NCBI GenBank assembly: GCA_934675625.1
Contig: CAKURH010000021.1
Coordinates: forward strand, 1 to 41,848
Source of the DNA: an uncultured Kiritimatiellota bacterium
GTDB taxonomy: Bacteria; Verrucomicrobiota; Kiritimatiellia; RFP12; UBA1067
Reading direction: 5' to 3'
Length of the DNA: 41,848 nt
How positions within the stretch are numbered: position 1 is the stretch's first letter; each line of letters begins with the position of its first letter. The translations under genes and the position numbers were made by a program. Under the pieces are notes generated by a model, which was not told where the DNA came from, did no database searches, and saw nothing but the letters and a program-made list of their open reading frames with translations. Positions 32,501 to 38,732 of the stretch are shown piece after piece.

Positions 32501-33174
32501 TCCGGGGCGACGGCTCGGTCGAGCTCGCGAACGTGACGACGCCGCGCGGCGACCTGCCGCAGCTGCCGCGCCTTGGGCTCTCACTGATCCTCGGCCCCGC
32601 CATGGAGGACGTGCGCTATTACGGACGCGGCCCGTGGGAGAACTACGTCGACCGCTGCTCAGGGTCGGACGTCGCGTACTGGGAGTCGACCGTGACGGAG
32701 CAGTACGTCGAGTACGCGCGGCCGCAGGACAACGGCTACAAGTCGGACGTCCGCTGGGCGGCGTTCCTCGACGGCGCGGGCGACGGCGTGCTCGTGAAGG
32801 GGTCTGTCCCCCTGTTCGTGCAGGCCCTGCACTACGGGCGGGAGGAGCTGGAGCTTCAGCGCCATCGCGGCGCGGGAACGTGGGGCGACGGCTCGAAGGA
32901 GAGGTTCCACGCGCCGATGTTCCCGCGCAGGGAGGTGATGCTGAACCTCGACCTGCGGCAGCTGGGGCTCGGCAACGGCAGCTGCGGGCCGGGCCCGCTC
33001 GCGGGCTACGCCTTCCCGAACCGCCGCGAGGCGTGGACGGTGACGTTCGTGCCGGTCACGGGCGGATCGCATGCAGACCTGAGCGCCGCCGCGAAGACGG
33101 TGCCGCAGACGATTCCCGACGGCCCGGCGCCGCGCTCGACCCGCGCCTCCGGCATGGGCTTCGACGGCGGCTGA
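29593..33174 (+). CDS. Exported GH2 beta-galactosidase-family enzyme, copy 2, with extra N-terminal domain
   Basis: 1193 aa from the ATG at 29593, where the signal peptide MKRLALGILLALAAARCGLAA begins. The upstream in-frame ATG at 29563 would add ten polar residues and comes from a tandem duplication. Residues about 30-140 form an extra domain (VAELVADIAHRTGVTLQYS...IVAIHGSDAEGTLRAVRAFADFV). It resembles the N-terminal domain of GH20/GH67 enzymes and is absent from copy 1. The LacZ domains follow, with acid/base E583 in LGNEAGTG and nucleophile E641 in SEYAHAMGN. An octamer repeat is inserted in frame near residues 336-345. GGGGTCTGTCCCC codes for part of KGSVPLFV near residue 1070, where copy 1 has SEPLFV. 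Substrate probably a beta-galactoside. Confidence 0.9.
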   Translation: MKRLALGILLALAAARCGLAAPVEPEKLAFGPFELASPARAARVMLGPDETKEVRAAVAELVADIAHRTGVTLQYSTYSSPIGGDVFVSTQPWAAKAAWFVRLKNNIVAIHGSDAEGTLRAVRAFADFVRGLDTPTLAFADVDLKAGPQPADVFAAERARVEALRRGNRDWENECVTEINRLPARADGYPLARVADALTAELPETPYVKSLNGRWKFAWNGSPKQRPVDFWKTDYDDADWFEIDVPSCVEMKGFGSPGYVNILYPHVNNPPFIGDAYNPVSSYRTRFTVPPEWKGRRVILRFDGVYSAYYVWVNGQKVGYAEDSCLPSEFDITPYLNPSTSQPLNTLAVEVYRWSDGSYLEDQDFFRFSGIYRGVTLWAEPTDGIRDYAVRTHLDGRIEVDCPGAAWTLYDADFRPVETPVKDVRLWSAEDPYLYTLVLTKGDDIRTCKVGFREVRLTPAGEILFNGKPLKFKGVNRHDASSVHGRAVTREEMRQDVLLMKKGNFDTVRTAHYPNDPYFYYLCDRYGLYVQCEANVESHGTYYGLKSLAYPPSWAKSITERCARMVAFYRNHPSIYLWSLGNEAGTGPNYEIAHRAMLALDDTRLYMNRNDNENFKIHGHGYLTLEELARLAKWAPFHQSEYAHAMGNAMGNFREYWDVYRAHPSLSGGCVWDWYDQTVKIDTDRIGPDGKRISYWGYGGDWDERPNDANFCVNGVIGPKREWSAKLTEVAHVQQDLEVVCADAATGRAKLVNRAAFTFADAYDGAWALFADGVKVAGGPLAVPHLAPQSEGDLVLPQPDAGLVRADAEHFYRVAFTLKEDRPWAPRGWEVAHDQLTYGKPPKPAPRAAVAGVCTFDETADEIRVRGGVTASVFSKRTGTLSRLVLNGKTILADEQGICRGPRLTCQRAFTDNDAGVRKAFYASGLTQLRYHPRPAKVERLPDGSVRIRAVVEVTGSKSAAFTHDQTWTFRGDGSVELANVTTPRGDLPQLPRLGLSLILGPAMEDVRYYGRGPWENYVDRCSGSDVAYWESTVTEQYVEYARPQDNGYKSDVRWAAFLDGAGDGVLVKGSVPLFVQALHYGREELELQRHRGAGTWGDGSKERFHAPMFPRREVMLNLDLRQLGLGNGSCGPGPLAGYAFPNRREAWTVTFVPVTGGSHADLSAAAKTVPQTIPDGPAPRSTRASGMGFDGG
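30598..30627 (+). repeat. In-frame octamer microrepeat in the GH2 sugar-binding domain
   Basis: CTCAAC, CCCTCAAC, TTCTCAAC, CTCTTAAC in a row. They encode LNPSTSQPLN, where the paralogue at 15246 has the shorter LKDGENL. The A/T-rich codons stand out from the surrounding GC-rich gene. Confidence 0.65.
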
Positions 33175-33197
33175 GAAAGAGAATCCTCTCTCTGCGC

Positions 33198-33419
33198 GAC
33201 AGTGGTGGTATAATAGCATGTCGCAAGTCTTGGCCCGTCGGCCCGACAGCTCGCGCGTCGGAGCGGGAAGCTGTTCGCTCGGTCTCGTCGCTCAGGTTTG
33301 CGCTTCTCGACGAAGACAATCGGCCGGCTTCAGCCTGCCGTGCCTCGGCAAAACCACGGGCTGCGGACGAGACCTCTCCGACGCCAGCAAACCCTCGCTC
33401 CCACTCGCGCCACTTCCCA
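33198..33419 (+). repeat. 205-bp intergenic repeat, copy B
   Basis: Direct-strand copy of the element at 27355-27577. It starts with an intact TG-G-TATAAT (33206-33214) that is TATAGC in copy A. A fragment of its head (GGCCCGTCGGCCCGACA and flanks) also occurs on the minus strand near 33700-33730. Confidence 0.75.
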
Positions 33420-33721
33420 CCCCTCCGCGCGCACGACACCACTCACATTCGGATTTTATCACGCAGAGGCGCAGAGGCCGCAGAGATTTTTCTGCCCATG
33501 TTGAGAATCGCAGATCGTGGCGAAGCGGCGGCGCAAGCCGCCTTTGGCCCGGAGGAGCCGACAGTCGCACGAGAGGACGAAGAGGATCGCCCATCGCCTC
33601 GGGGCTTTCGCTTGTGGAAACGCATCTCGCCGAGGGGAATGGCTTGTCACGTCAGATAGACTGACGTGTGGCGATGGCGGAGACTCCTCGCAGGACGGTT
33701 CGCGCGATCTGTCGGGCCGAC
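33420..33721. other. Gene-free stretch with hairpins and a CGCAGAG block
   Basis: No credible gene. It contains GCAGAGGCGCAGAGGCCGCA (within 33464-33486). It also has a hairpin GGCGGC-GCAA-GCCGCC (33527-33542) with a GNRA loop and TTT after it, and a perfect 8-bp hairpin CACGTCAG-ATAGA-CTGACGTG (33648-33668). Confidence 0.5.
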
Positions 33722-33749
33722 GGGCCTACTATCGCGCGGTGATAGGCCC
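33722..33749 (-). terminator. Hairpin just after the kinase stop codon
   Basis: GGGCCTA and TAGGCCC (33722-33728, 33743-33749) pair over a 14-nt loop, starting 9 nt after the kinase stop on the minus strand. No T-run; probably an mRNA end or Rho-dependent terminator. It overlaps the fragment of the 205-bp repeat. Confidence 0.4.
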
Positions 33750-33758
33750 TAGTTAGCC

Positions 33759-34703
33759 TTAGCCCGCGCCGAGCTTGACGGACGAGTTGGCGTTGGCCGT
33801 GTCGCGCGGCTTGAATGCGCTGCCGGCCTCGATGTCGCGACACATTTGGAAGACGCTCTTCCACGAGTCGATGCGGTAGTCGCGGTTCTTGACGAGCATC
33901 AGCTCCAGCATCTGGCAGAAGCCCTCTGAGAGCTCGGGGCGGTAGAAGCGCGGGTCACGCGCCTGCGTGCCCTCGTCGCAGTGCGCGCGCATCATGTTGT
34001 CCGTGTCGAGCCCCGGAAAGAGGACGCGCCCCGTCGCGAGGTGGAAGAGCGTCGCGCCGAGCGCGTAGATGTCGGCGCGGCAGTCGAGCTCGACGTCGCC
34101 GTAGACCTGTTCGGGCGAGATGTAGGCGGGCGTGCCGAGCACCTGGTCGGGGGCCGTCTGCGGACCGTCCTTGAACTCGAAGCGGCGCGAGATGCCGAGA
34201 TCCGTGAGCTTGATGACGCCGTCCGTGTTGATCATGATGTTCTCGGGCTTCACGTCGCAGTGCACGACCCCATGGTCGTTCCAGGCGTAGTCGAGCGCGG
34301 AGGCGATGGACTCGCAGATGAGCAGGCAGTCCGCCTCGCGCACGTGCTGCTTGCGCTTGAGCAGGTCGGCGAACGTGTAGCCGTCCACATACTCCATGAT
34401 GTAGTACCAGTTGCCGTTGCCGTTGTCGAAATCGTAGGCCTGGACGATGCCGGGATGCTTGATCTCCTCCATGATGCGCTCTTCGGCGCGGAACTGGCGC
34501 ACTTCGGCGCCGTCGGAGGCGAACTCCTTGTTCAGGATCTTGACGGCGACAAGCCGCTGGTTCGGAATGTCCCAGGCTTTCCATACGGTCGCCATGCCGC
34601 CGTCGCCGATCTTCTCGATGAGCTTCAGGTTCGGAATCTTCAGGAGCCGGCTGCGCAGCGTGAACATCTGCGTGGGAAGGTTGTCGTAGTAGGCGTTGCT
34701 CAT
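33759..34703 (-). CDS. Soluble Ser/Thr protein kinase (Hanks type)
   Basis: 314 aa, cytoplasmic, with no transmembrane segment or sensor domain. The Gly-rich loop is GDGGMATVW (33-41) and the ATP lysine K55 (VAVKIL). The catalytic loop is HCDVKPEN (148-155), with Cys for the usual Arg. The metal site is D168-L-G instead of DFG. APE-like SPEQ and DIYALGATLF follow. HxD with no Arg suggests less dependence on activation-loop phosphorylation (family knowledge). The start is ATG at 34703, overlapping the stop of the NtrC-type gene as ATGA. The open frame upstream of it is shadow. Tight coupling suggests that the kinase acts on, or with, the regulator. Confidence 0.9.
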   Translation of the reverse strand: MSNAYYDNLPTQMFTLRSRLLKIPNLKLIEKIGDGGMATVWKAWDIPNQRLVAVKILNKEFASDGAEVRQFRAEERIMEEIKHPGIVQAYDFDNGNGNWYYIMEYVDGYTFADLLKRKQHVREADCLLICESIASALDYAWNDHGVVHCDVKPENIMINTDGVIKLTDLGISRRFEFKDGPQTAPDQVLGTPAYISPEQVYGDVELDCRADIYALGATLFHLATGRVLFPGLDTDNMMRAHCDEGTQARDPRFYRPELSEGFCQMLELMLVKNRDYRIDSWKSVFQMCRDIEAGSAFKPRDTANANSSVKLGAG

Positions 34704-36121
34704 GCGTTCCATTCCTTGAGCTTGCGGTGGAGCGTGCGGCGCGAGATGCCGAGGCGTTCGGCGGCTTTCGACTTGTTGTTGCGGCATTCCGCGAGCATCG
34801 CGAGAATCTGGGCCTTCTCCGTCTCGGCGAGCGTCGGCGCGGGCTTGTCGCTTTCGCCGCTTTTGTCTCGCCCGCTGCTCGATTCTCTCGTTTCTCGCGT
34901 CCACTCGTCCCTTGCGTCATCCGCGCCTTTCGCGCCCGCCTCTTGCGCTTCCGCAATCTCGACGGGCAGGTCTTCGACCGTCAGCTTCGGGCCGGACGCG
35001 AGGACGACCATCTTCTCGACGGCGTTGCGGAGCTGGCGGACATTGCCGGGCCAGGGGTAGGTTTCGAGCGCTTTCAGGGCCGTCGGCTCGATGCCGGTGA
35101 CCGTGCCGCCGTTCGCGGCGGAGAACTCCTTCAGGAACCGCGCGACCAGAAGGGCAATGTCCTCCGGGTGGTCCTTCAGGGCCGGCATGCGCACGTCGAT
35201 GACGTTCAGCCGGTAGTAGAGGTCTTCGCGGAACGCGCCGTCCGCCACCATCTTCGCGAGGTTGCGGTTTGTCGCGGCGACGAGCCGGAAGTCGACGGGC
35301 TTCTCTGCCGCGCCGCCGAGGCGACGGACGGACTTCGTCTCGATCGTGCGGAGAAGGGCGATCTGCGTCGGCATGTCGATCTCGCCGATCTCGTCGAGGA
35401 AGAGCGTACCGCCGTCCGCCTCCTCGATGCAGCCTTTCTTGCCGTCCTTGAGGCCGCCCGTGAACGTGCCGGGTTCGTAGCCGAAGAGTTCCGACTTCAG
35501 GAGGTCGCCCGAAAACGCCGAGCATTCGACGGCGACGAACGGGCCCTTTGCGCGCTTCGAGAGGCGGTGGATCGCCTGCGCGGCGAGCTCCTTGCCCGAG
35601 CCGCTTGGTCCCTCGACGAGAATCGTCGCGTCCGACGGCGCGACCTTGCGGATGAGCGTGTAGACGCGCTGCATCGCCGGCGACTGGCCCGTGAAGCTTT
35701 CGAGTTCCGCGCCGAGCTGGCTCTTGAGCTGGGCGACTTCCTTTTCGAGGTTCGACGTGCGGATTGCCTTCGCGACGCGCAGCTCGAAGGCCTTCAGGTC
35801 TGTCACCGGCTTCTGGAAAAAGTCGTCCGCCCCGTCCTTCATCGCCTCGACGGCGAGGTCAACCGTGCCGTAGGCCGTGAGGAGAATCGCCGCCATCGCG
35901 GGGTTTTCGGCCTTTGCCTTCTTGAGGAGTTCGACGCCGCTTTCGCCCGGCATCTTCACATCGGAAATCATCAGCGCGAGGTCGGGGTTTTCCCGGACGA
36001 GCCGCAGCGCCTCGGTCGCGTCCGGCGCCGTCAGGCAGTCATACGACGGCGCAAACCACTTCGCGAGCATGTCGCGCAGGGGCTTTTCGTCGTCGACGAT
36101 GAGAATCTTGGGTTTGGTCAT
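34700..36121 (-). CDS. NtrC-family sigma-54 response regulator
   Basis: 473 aa. The receiver domain is at 1-120 with phospho-acceptor D54 (SDVKMPG) and K104. The AAA+ domain is at about 140-380 with Walker A GPSGSGKE (171-178), Walker B FLDE (241-244) and an arginine-finger region FREDLYYRLNV. A polar linker (about 395-430) precedes a Fis-type helix-turn-helix (NNKSKAAERLGISRRTLHRKL). The sigma-54 contact loop reads GTFTGG (218-223) rather than GAFTGA. No sensor histidine kinase is nearby; the partner is the Ser/Thr kinase. The promoter TGG-TATACT lies 12 nt before the ATG. Confidence 0.93.
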   Translation of the reverse strand: MTKPKILIVDDEKPLRDMLAKWFAPSYDCLTAPDATEALRLVRENPDLALMISDVKMPGESGVELLKKAKAENPAMAAILLTAYGTVDLAVEAMKDGADDFFQKPVTDLKAFELRVAKAIRTSNLEKEVAQLKSQLGAELESFTGQSPAMQRVYTLIRKVAPSDATILVEGPSGSGKELAAQAIHRLSKRAKGPFVAVECSAFSGDLLKSELFGYEPGTFTGGLKDGKKGCIEEADGGTLFLDEIGEIDMPTQIALLRTIETKSVRRLGGAAEKPVDFRLVAATNRNLAKMVADGAFREDLYYRLNVIDVRMPALKDHPEDIALLVARFLKEFSAANGGTVTGIEPTALKALETYPWPGNVRQLRNAVEKMVVLASGPKLTVEDLPVEIAEAQEAGAKGADDARDEWTRETRESSSGRDKSGESDKPAPTLAETEKAQILAMLAECRNNKSKAAERLGISRRTLHRKLKEWNA

Positions 36122-36133
36122 AAATGTTCATAG

Positions 36134-36142
36134 AGTATACCA
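36134..36142 (-). promoter_or_regulatory. Extended -10 promoter of the NtrC/kinase operon
   Basis: Minus strand TG-G-TATACT (36142-36134). The ATG at 36121 is 12 nt downstream, leaving a leader of about 5 nt. Confidence 0.6.
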
Positions 36143-36178
36143 TCTTTGAGGGCTTTTGTGCAAATCAGGGCCGTCGCT

Positions 36179-36739
36179 TCAGCGCGCGCGGCAGAACGCC
36201 TGAAAGATCCGGCGGTCGTCCGTCAGTTCGGGGTGTCCCGCGAACGCCCAGACGTTGCGCCAGCGGACGGCGGTGGGCTGTCCGTTCGCCGTCGAAAGCG
36301 TCTCGACGCCCGCGCCGACGGACACGATGGACGGCGCGCGGATGAACGTCATCGGCACGTCGGCGAGGTCGCCGCACGCGCCTGTCGCCGCGAAACTGCC
36401 GAGCTGGCGTCCGTAGGCGTTGCGCCGCACCGTCACGGGCAGGACGCCGAACCAGACGGTCGGGTCGCCGTCGAGGCGTTCCGCGAGCAGGATGAGCCCC
36501 GCGCACGTCGCGAAGACGGGCAGCCCCGCCGCAATCCGCGCCTTCAGTGGCGCGAAGAGCCCGAGGTCATGGAGGAGCTTGCCCTGCACGGTCGATTCGC
36601 CGCCCGGCAACACGAGCGCGTCGAAGGGCTGTTCGAGGTCGCGCAGCTGGCGAATCTCGAACGTCTCCGCCCCGATGTCCGCAAAGGCGCGTTCGTGTTC
36701 GGCGAACGCGCCCTGCACGGCCAATACGCCGATGCGCAT
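36179..36739 (-). CDS. pdxT: Pyridoxal 5'-phosphate synthase glutaminase subunit
   Basis: 186 aa. Hydrolyses glutamine and channels ammonia to PdxS for vitamin B6 synthesis. Class I amidotransferase triad: C79 (FATCAGLILL), H169 and E171 (AGHPEL). The GGESTV motif (46-51) is typical of PdxT. The start lies 1 nt after the pdxS stop, so the two are one operon. The length matches the family. Confidence 0.95.
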   Translation of the reverse strand: MRIGVLAVQGAFAEHERAFADIGAETFEIRQLRDLEQPFDALVLPGGESTVQGKLLHDLGLFAPLKARIAAGLPVFATCAGLILLAERLDGDPTVWFGVLPVTVRRNAYGRQLGSFAATGACGDLADVPMTFIRAPSIVSVGAGVETLSTANGQPTAVRWRNVWAFAGHPELTDDRRIFQAFCRAR

Positions 36740-36740
36740 C

Positions 36741-37616
36741 TTACTTGCCCCGCTCTTCCATGATGGTCTCGATCTCGTCGGCGTTGATGCCGACCATCGC
36801 GGGACCGAGGTTCTCGCTCAGCTTCGCGAGCAGGGCGGAGTCCTGCCAGTTCGTGACGGCCTGTACGATTGCCGCCGCGCGTTTTGCGGGGTCGCCGCTC
36901 TTGAAGATGCCGGAGCCGACGAACACGCCCTCCGCGCCAAGCTCCATCATGAGCGCGGCATCCGCCGGCGTCGCGACGCCGCCTGCCGCGAAGTTGACGA
37001 CGGGCAGCTTGCCGAGCCGATGCACCTCGCGCACGAGGTCGAGCGGCGCGGCGAGTTGCTTCGCCGCCTCGTTCAGCTCGTCCTCGCGCAGTGCGGCGAT
37101 TCGGCGGATCTCGGCCTGCATCTTGCGCATGTGGCGGACGGCCTGCACGACATCGCCCGTGCCGGGCTCGCCTTTCGTGCGGATCATCGTCGCGCCCTCG
37201 CCGATGCGACGCAGGGCCTCGCCGAGGTCGCGCGCACCGCAGACGAACGGCACCTTGAAAGCGGTCTTGTCGATGTGGTAGAGGTCGTCGGCGGGCGAGA
37301 GGACTTCGCTCTCGTCGATGTAGTCGATCTCGATCGCCTCCAGGATGCGCGCCTCGGCGACGTGGCCGATGCGGCACTTCGCCATGACGGGAATCGTGAC
37401 GGCCTCCTGGATGCCGCGAATCATCGCCGGGTCGCTCATGCGGCTCACGCCGCCGGCTGCGCGGATGTCGGCGGGGATGCGCTCCAGCGCCATGACGGCG
37501 CATGCGCCCGCGTCCTGCGCGATCTTCGCCTGCTCGGGCGTCGTCACGTCCATGATCACGCCGCCCTTGAGCATCTGCGCGAGGTTTCGGTTCAGTGTCT
37601 GCCGGTCTTCTGCCAT
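36741..37616 (-). CDS. pdxS: Pyridoxal 5'-phosphate synthase subunit
   Basis: 291 aa TIM-barrel enzyme that makes pyridoxal phosphate from ribose 5-phosphate, glyceraldehyde 3-phosphate and ammonia. D23 (GVIMDV) and the Schiff-base K80 (VMAKCRIGH) are conserved. So are RTKGEPGTG and the C-terminal NFAAGGVATPADAALMMELGAEGVFVGSGIF. The start is ATG at 37616 behind AAGGAGAA; the frame extends 42 codons upstream but these are not family-like. The leader contains a CGCCG/CGGCG hairpin. Confidence 0.96.
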   Translation of the reverse strand: MAEDRQTLNRNLAQMLKGGVIMDVTTPEQAKIAQDAGACAVMALERIPADIRAAGGVSRMSDPAMIRGIQEAVTIPVMAKCRIGHVAEARILEAIEIDYIDESEVLSPADDLYHIDKTAFKVPFVCGARDLGEALRRIGEGATMIRTKGEPGTGDVVQAVRHMRKMQAEIRRIAALREDELNEAAKQLAAPLDLVREVHRLGKLPVVNFAAGGVATPADAALMMELGAEGVFVGSGIFKSGDPAKRAAAIVQAVTNWQDSALLAKLSENLGPAMVGINADEIETIMEERGK

Positions 37617-37671
37617 TGTCTTTTCTCCTTCTTGAAGGTTCGTCCGCCGTCCTTTCGGCGAAACGGTGCGT

Positions 37672-37680
37672 AGTCTATCA
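37672..37680 (-). promoter_or_regulatory. Promoter of pdxST
   Basis: Minus strand TG-A-TAGACT (37680-37672), giving a leader of about 50 nt with a small hairpin and a strong AAGGAG site. Confidence 0.45.
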
Positions 37681-37681
37681 T

Positions 37682-37767
37682 TTGGGGTCGTGTGCATACA
37701 AGTGGTATAATTGTATGGAAGACAGCGGCGCAGGCTGTTCATGTGACGGCGGAAAATATGCTATACT
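37682..37767 (+). promoter_or_regulatory. Two promoters of the exbB-exbD-TPR operon
   Basis: P1: TTGGGG (37682-37687), 18-bp spacer, TATAAT (37706-37711) with TG at 37703. P2: TG-C-TATACT (37759-37767), about 45 nt of leader before the ATG at 37819, with AAAGG as ribosome binding site. Confidence 0.5.
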
Positions 37768-37818
37768 ACAAAACTTCAGTGAAACCGAGGAAGAACAGCA
37801 GCAGAAAGGCTCGATGAA

Positions 37819-38322
37819 ATGAACGACATAACCTTTGGACAGGCCTGGGCGTACGGCGGCCCCTTGATGTGGGTCTTGGCGGGAATCTCCGTCTTTGCGC
37901 TCGCGGTCGTCCTCTATCTCTGGATCGCGCAGATGCGCTTCGTCTTCGTGCCGTCCGCCCTGAAGCGGCTGCAGGAGGCGAAGGATCTCGCGGCGGAGGG
38001 CAAGCGCATCGCCGCGCGGGCGAACGCGGCCGTGGACTGGCTGGCGGACATCGCGGCGGTCGCGCCGCTCGTCGGCCTTCTCGGCACGGTGCTCGGCATG
38101 TTCCAGGCCTTCGGCGGCATTGCGAGCGACGTCTCGGCCGGCGCGAAGCCGGTCGTGCTCGCGCAGGGCGTCTCGCAGGCGATCGTGACGACGATCTTCG
38201 GCCTTGTGGTCGCGATTCCCGCGCTCGTCGCGTATGCTTTCTTCCGCCGCCGCTGCGCGAAGCGCATCGCCGAGCTGGAGGAGGCGTGCGAGGAACTCGT
38301 CGGCGGAGCGGCGCGGAAATGA
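37819..38322 (+). CDS. MotA/TolQ/ExbB-family proton channel subunit
   Basis: 167 aa inner-membrane protein with three hydrophobic segments (about 14-37, 75-100, 115-142). The family block VAPLVGLLGTVLGMFQAF and the final QAIVTTIFGLVVAIPALVAY are present. With the ExbD-like partner it forms a proton-driven motor that moves a periplasmic or outer-membrane partner. ExbB and TolQ cannot be told apart here. Coupled by ATGA overlap to the next gene. Confidence 0.92.
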   Translation: MNDITFGQAWAYGGPLMWVLAGISVFALAVVLYLWIAQMRFVFVPSALKRLQEAKDLAAEGKRIAARANAAVDWLADIAAVAPLVGLLGTVLGMFQAFGGIASDVSAGAKPVVLAQGVSQAIVTTIFGLVVAIPALVAYAFFRRRCAKRIAELEEACEELVGGAARK

Positions 38323-38732
38323 GCTTCGACACGCCACGCTCCAAGGCGCCCGCGCTGGCGCTGACGTCGATGCTCGACGTCATCTTCCTCCTGCTCTGCT
38401 TCTTCGTGACGGTCAGCGTCTTCTCCCAGTGGGAGAGCGAGATCTCGATCAAGCTGCCGAGCGCGGAGACGGCGAGCGAGCCCGAGCGCCTGCCGGGCGA
38501 GATCATCGTGAACCTCGCGAAGGACGGCACGGTGCGCGTCAACGGCGCGACGTGGTCGCGCGCCGACCTGAAGGCGCGGCTCCAGCGCATCTCGAAGTTC
38601 TATCCGGGCCAGCCGGTCATCATCCGCGCCGACCGCGAGACGAAGTACGAGACGCTGGTCGAGGTGATCGACACGTGTCGCGCGGCGGACGTCTGGAACT
38701 TCTCGCTCGCGACCGAGGGCGCGGCGAAATGA
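38319..38732 (+). CDS. ExbD/TolR-family protein
   Basis: 137 aa; one transmembrane helix (LTSMLDVIFLLLCFFVTV) with the conserved proton-carrying Asp, then a periplasmic domain (GEIIVNLAKDGTVRVNG...VIIRADRETKYETLVEVIDTCRAADVWNFSLAT). Overlaps both neighbours by ATGA, so stoichiometric synthesis is likely. Confidence 0.92.
   Translation: MSFDTPRSKAPALALTSMLDVIFLLLCFFVTVSVFSQWESEISIKLPSAETASEPERLPGEIIVNLAKDGTVRVNGATWSRADLKARLQRISKFYPGQPVIIRADRETKYETLVEVIDTCRAADVWNFSLATEGAAK

Noticed and set aside
33218..33664. 148-codon open frame in the gap after the second GH2 gene
   Set aside because: It begins inside the 205-bp repeat. The other repeat copy opens different frames and the composition is not protein-like.
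37715..37822. 35-codon frame MEDSGAGCSCDGG... whose stop overlaps the ExbB-like start as ATGA
   Set aside because: Tempting as a coupled leader peptide. However, its ATG is only 3 nt after the TATAAT box, so it is probably not on that mRNA. A second promoter lies inside it, and there is no ribosome binding site.
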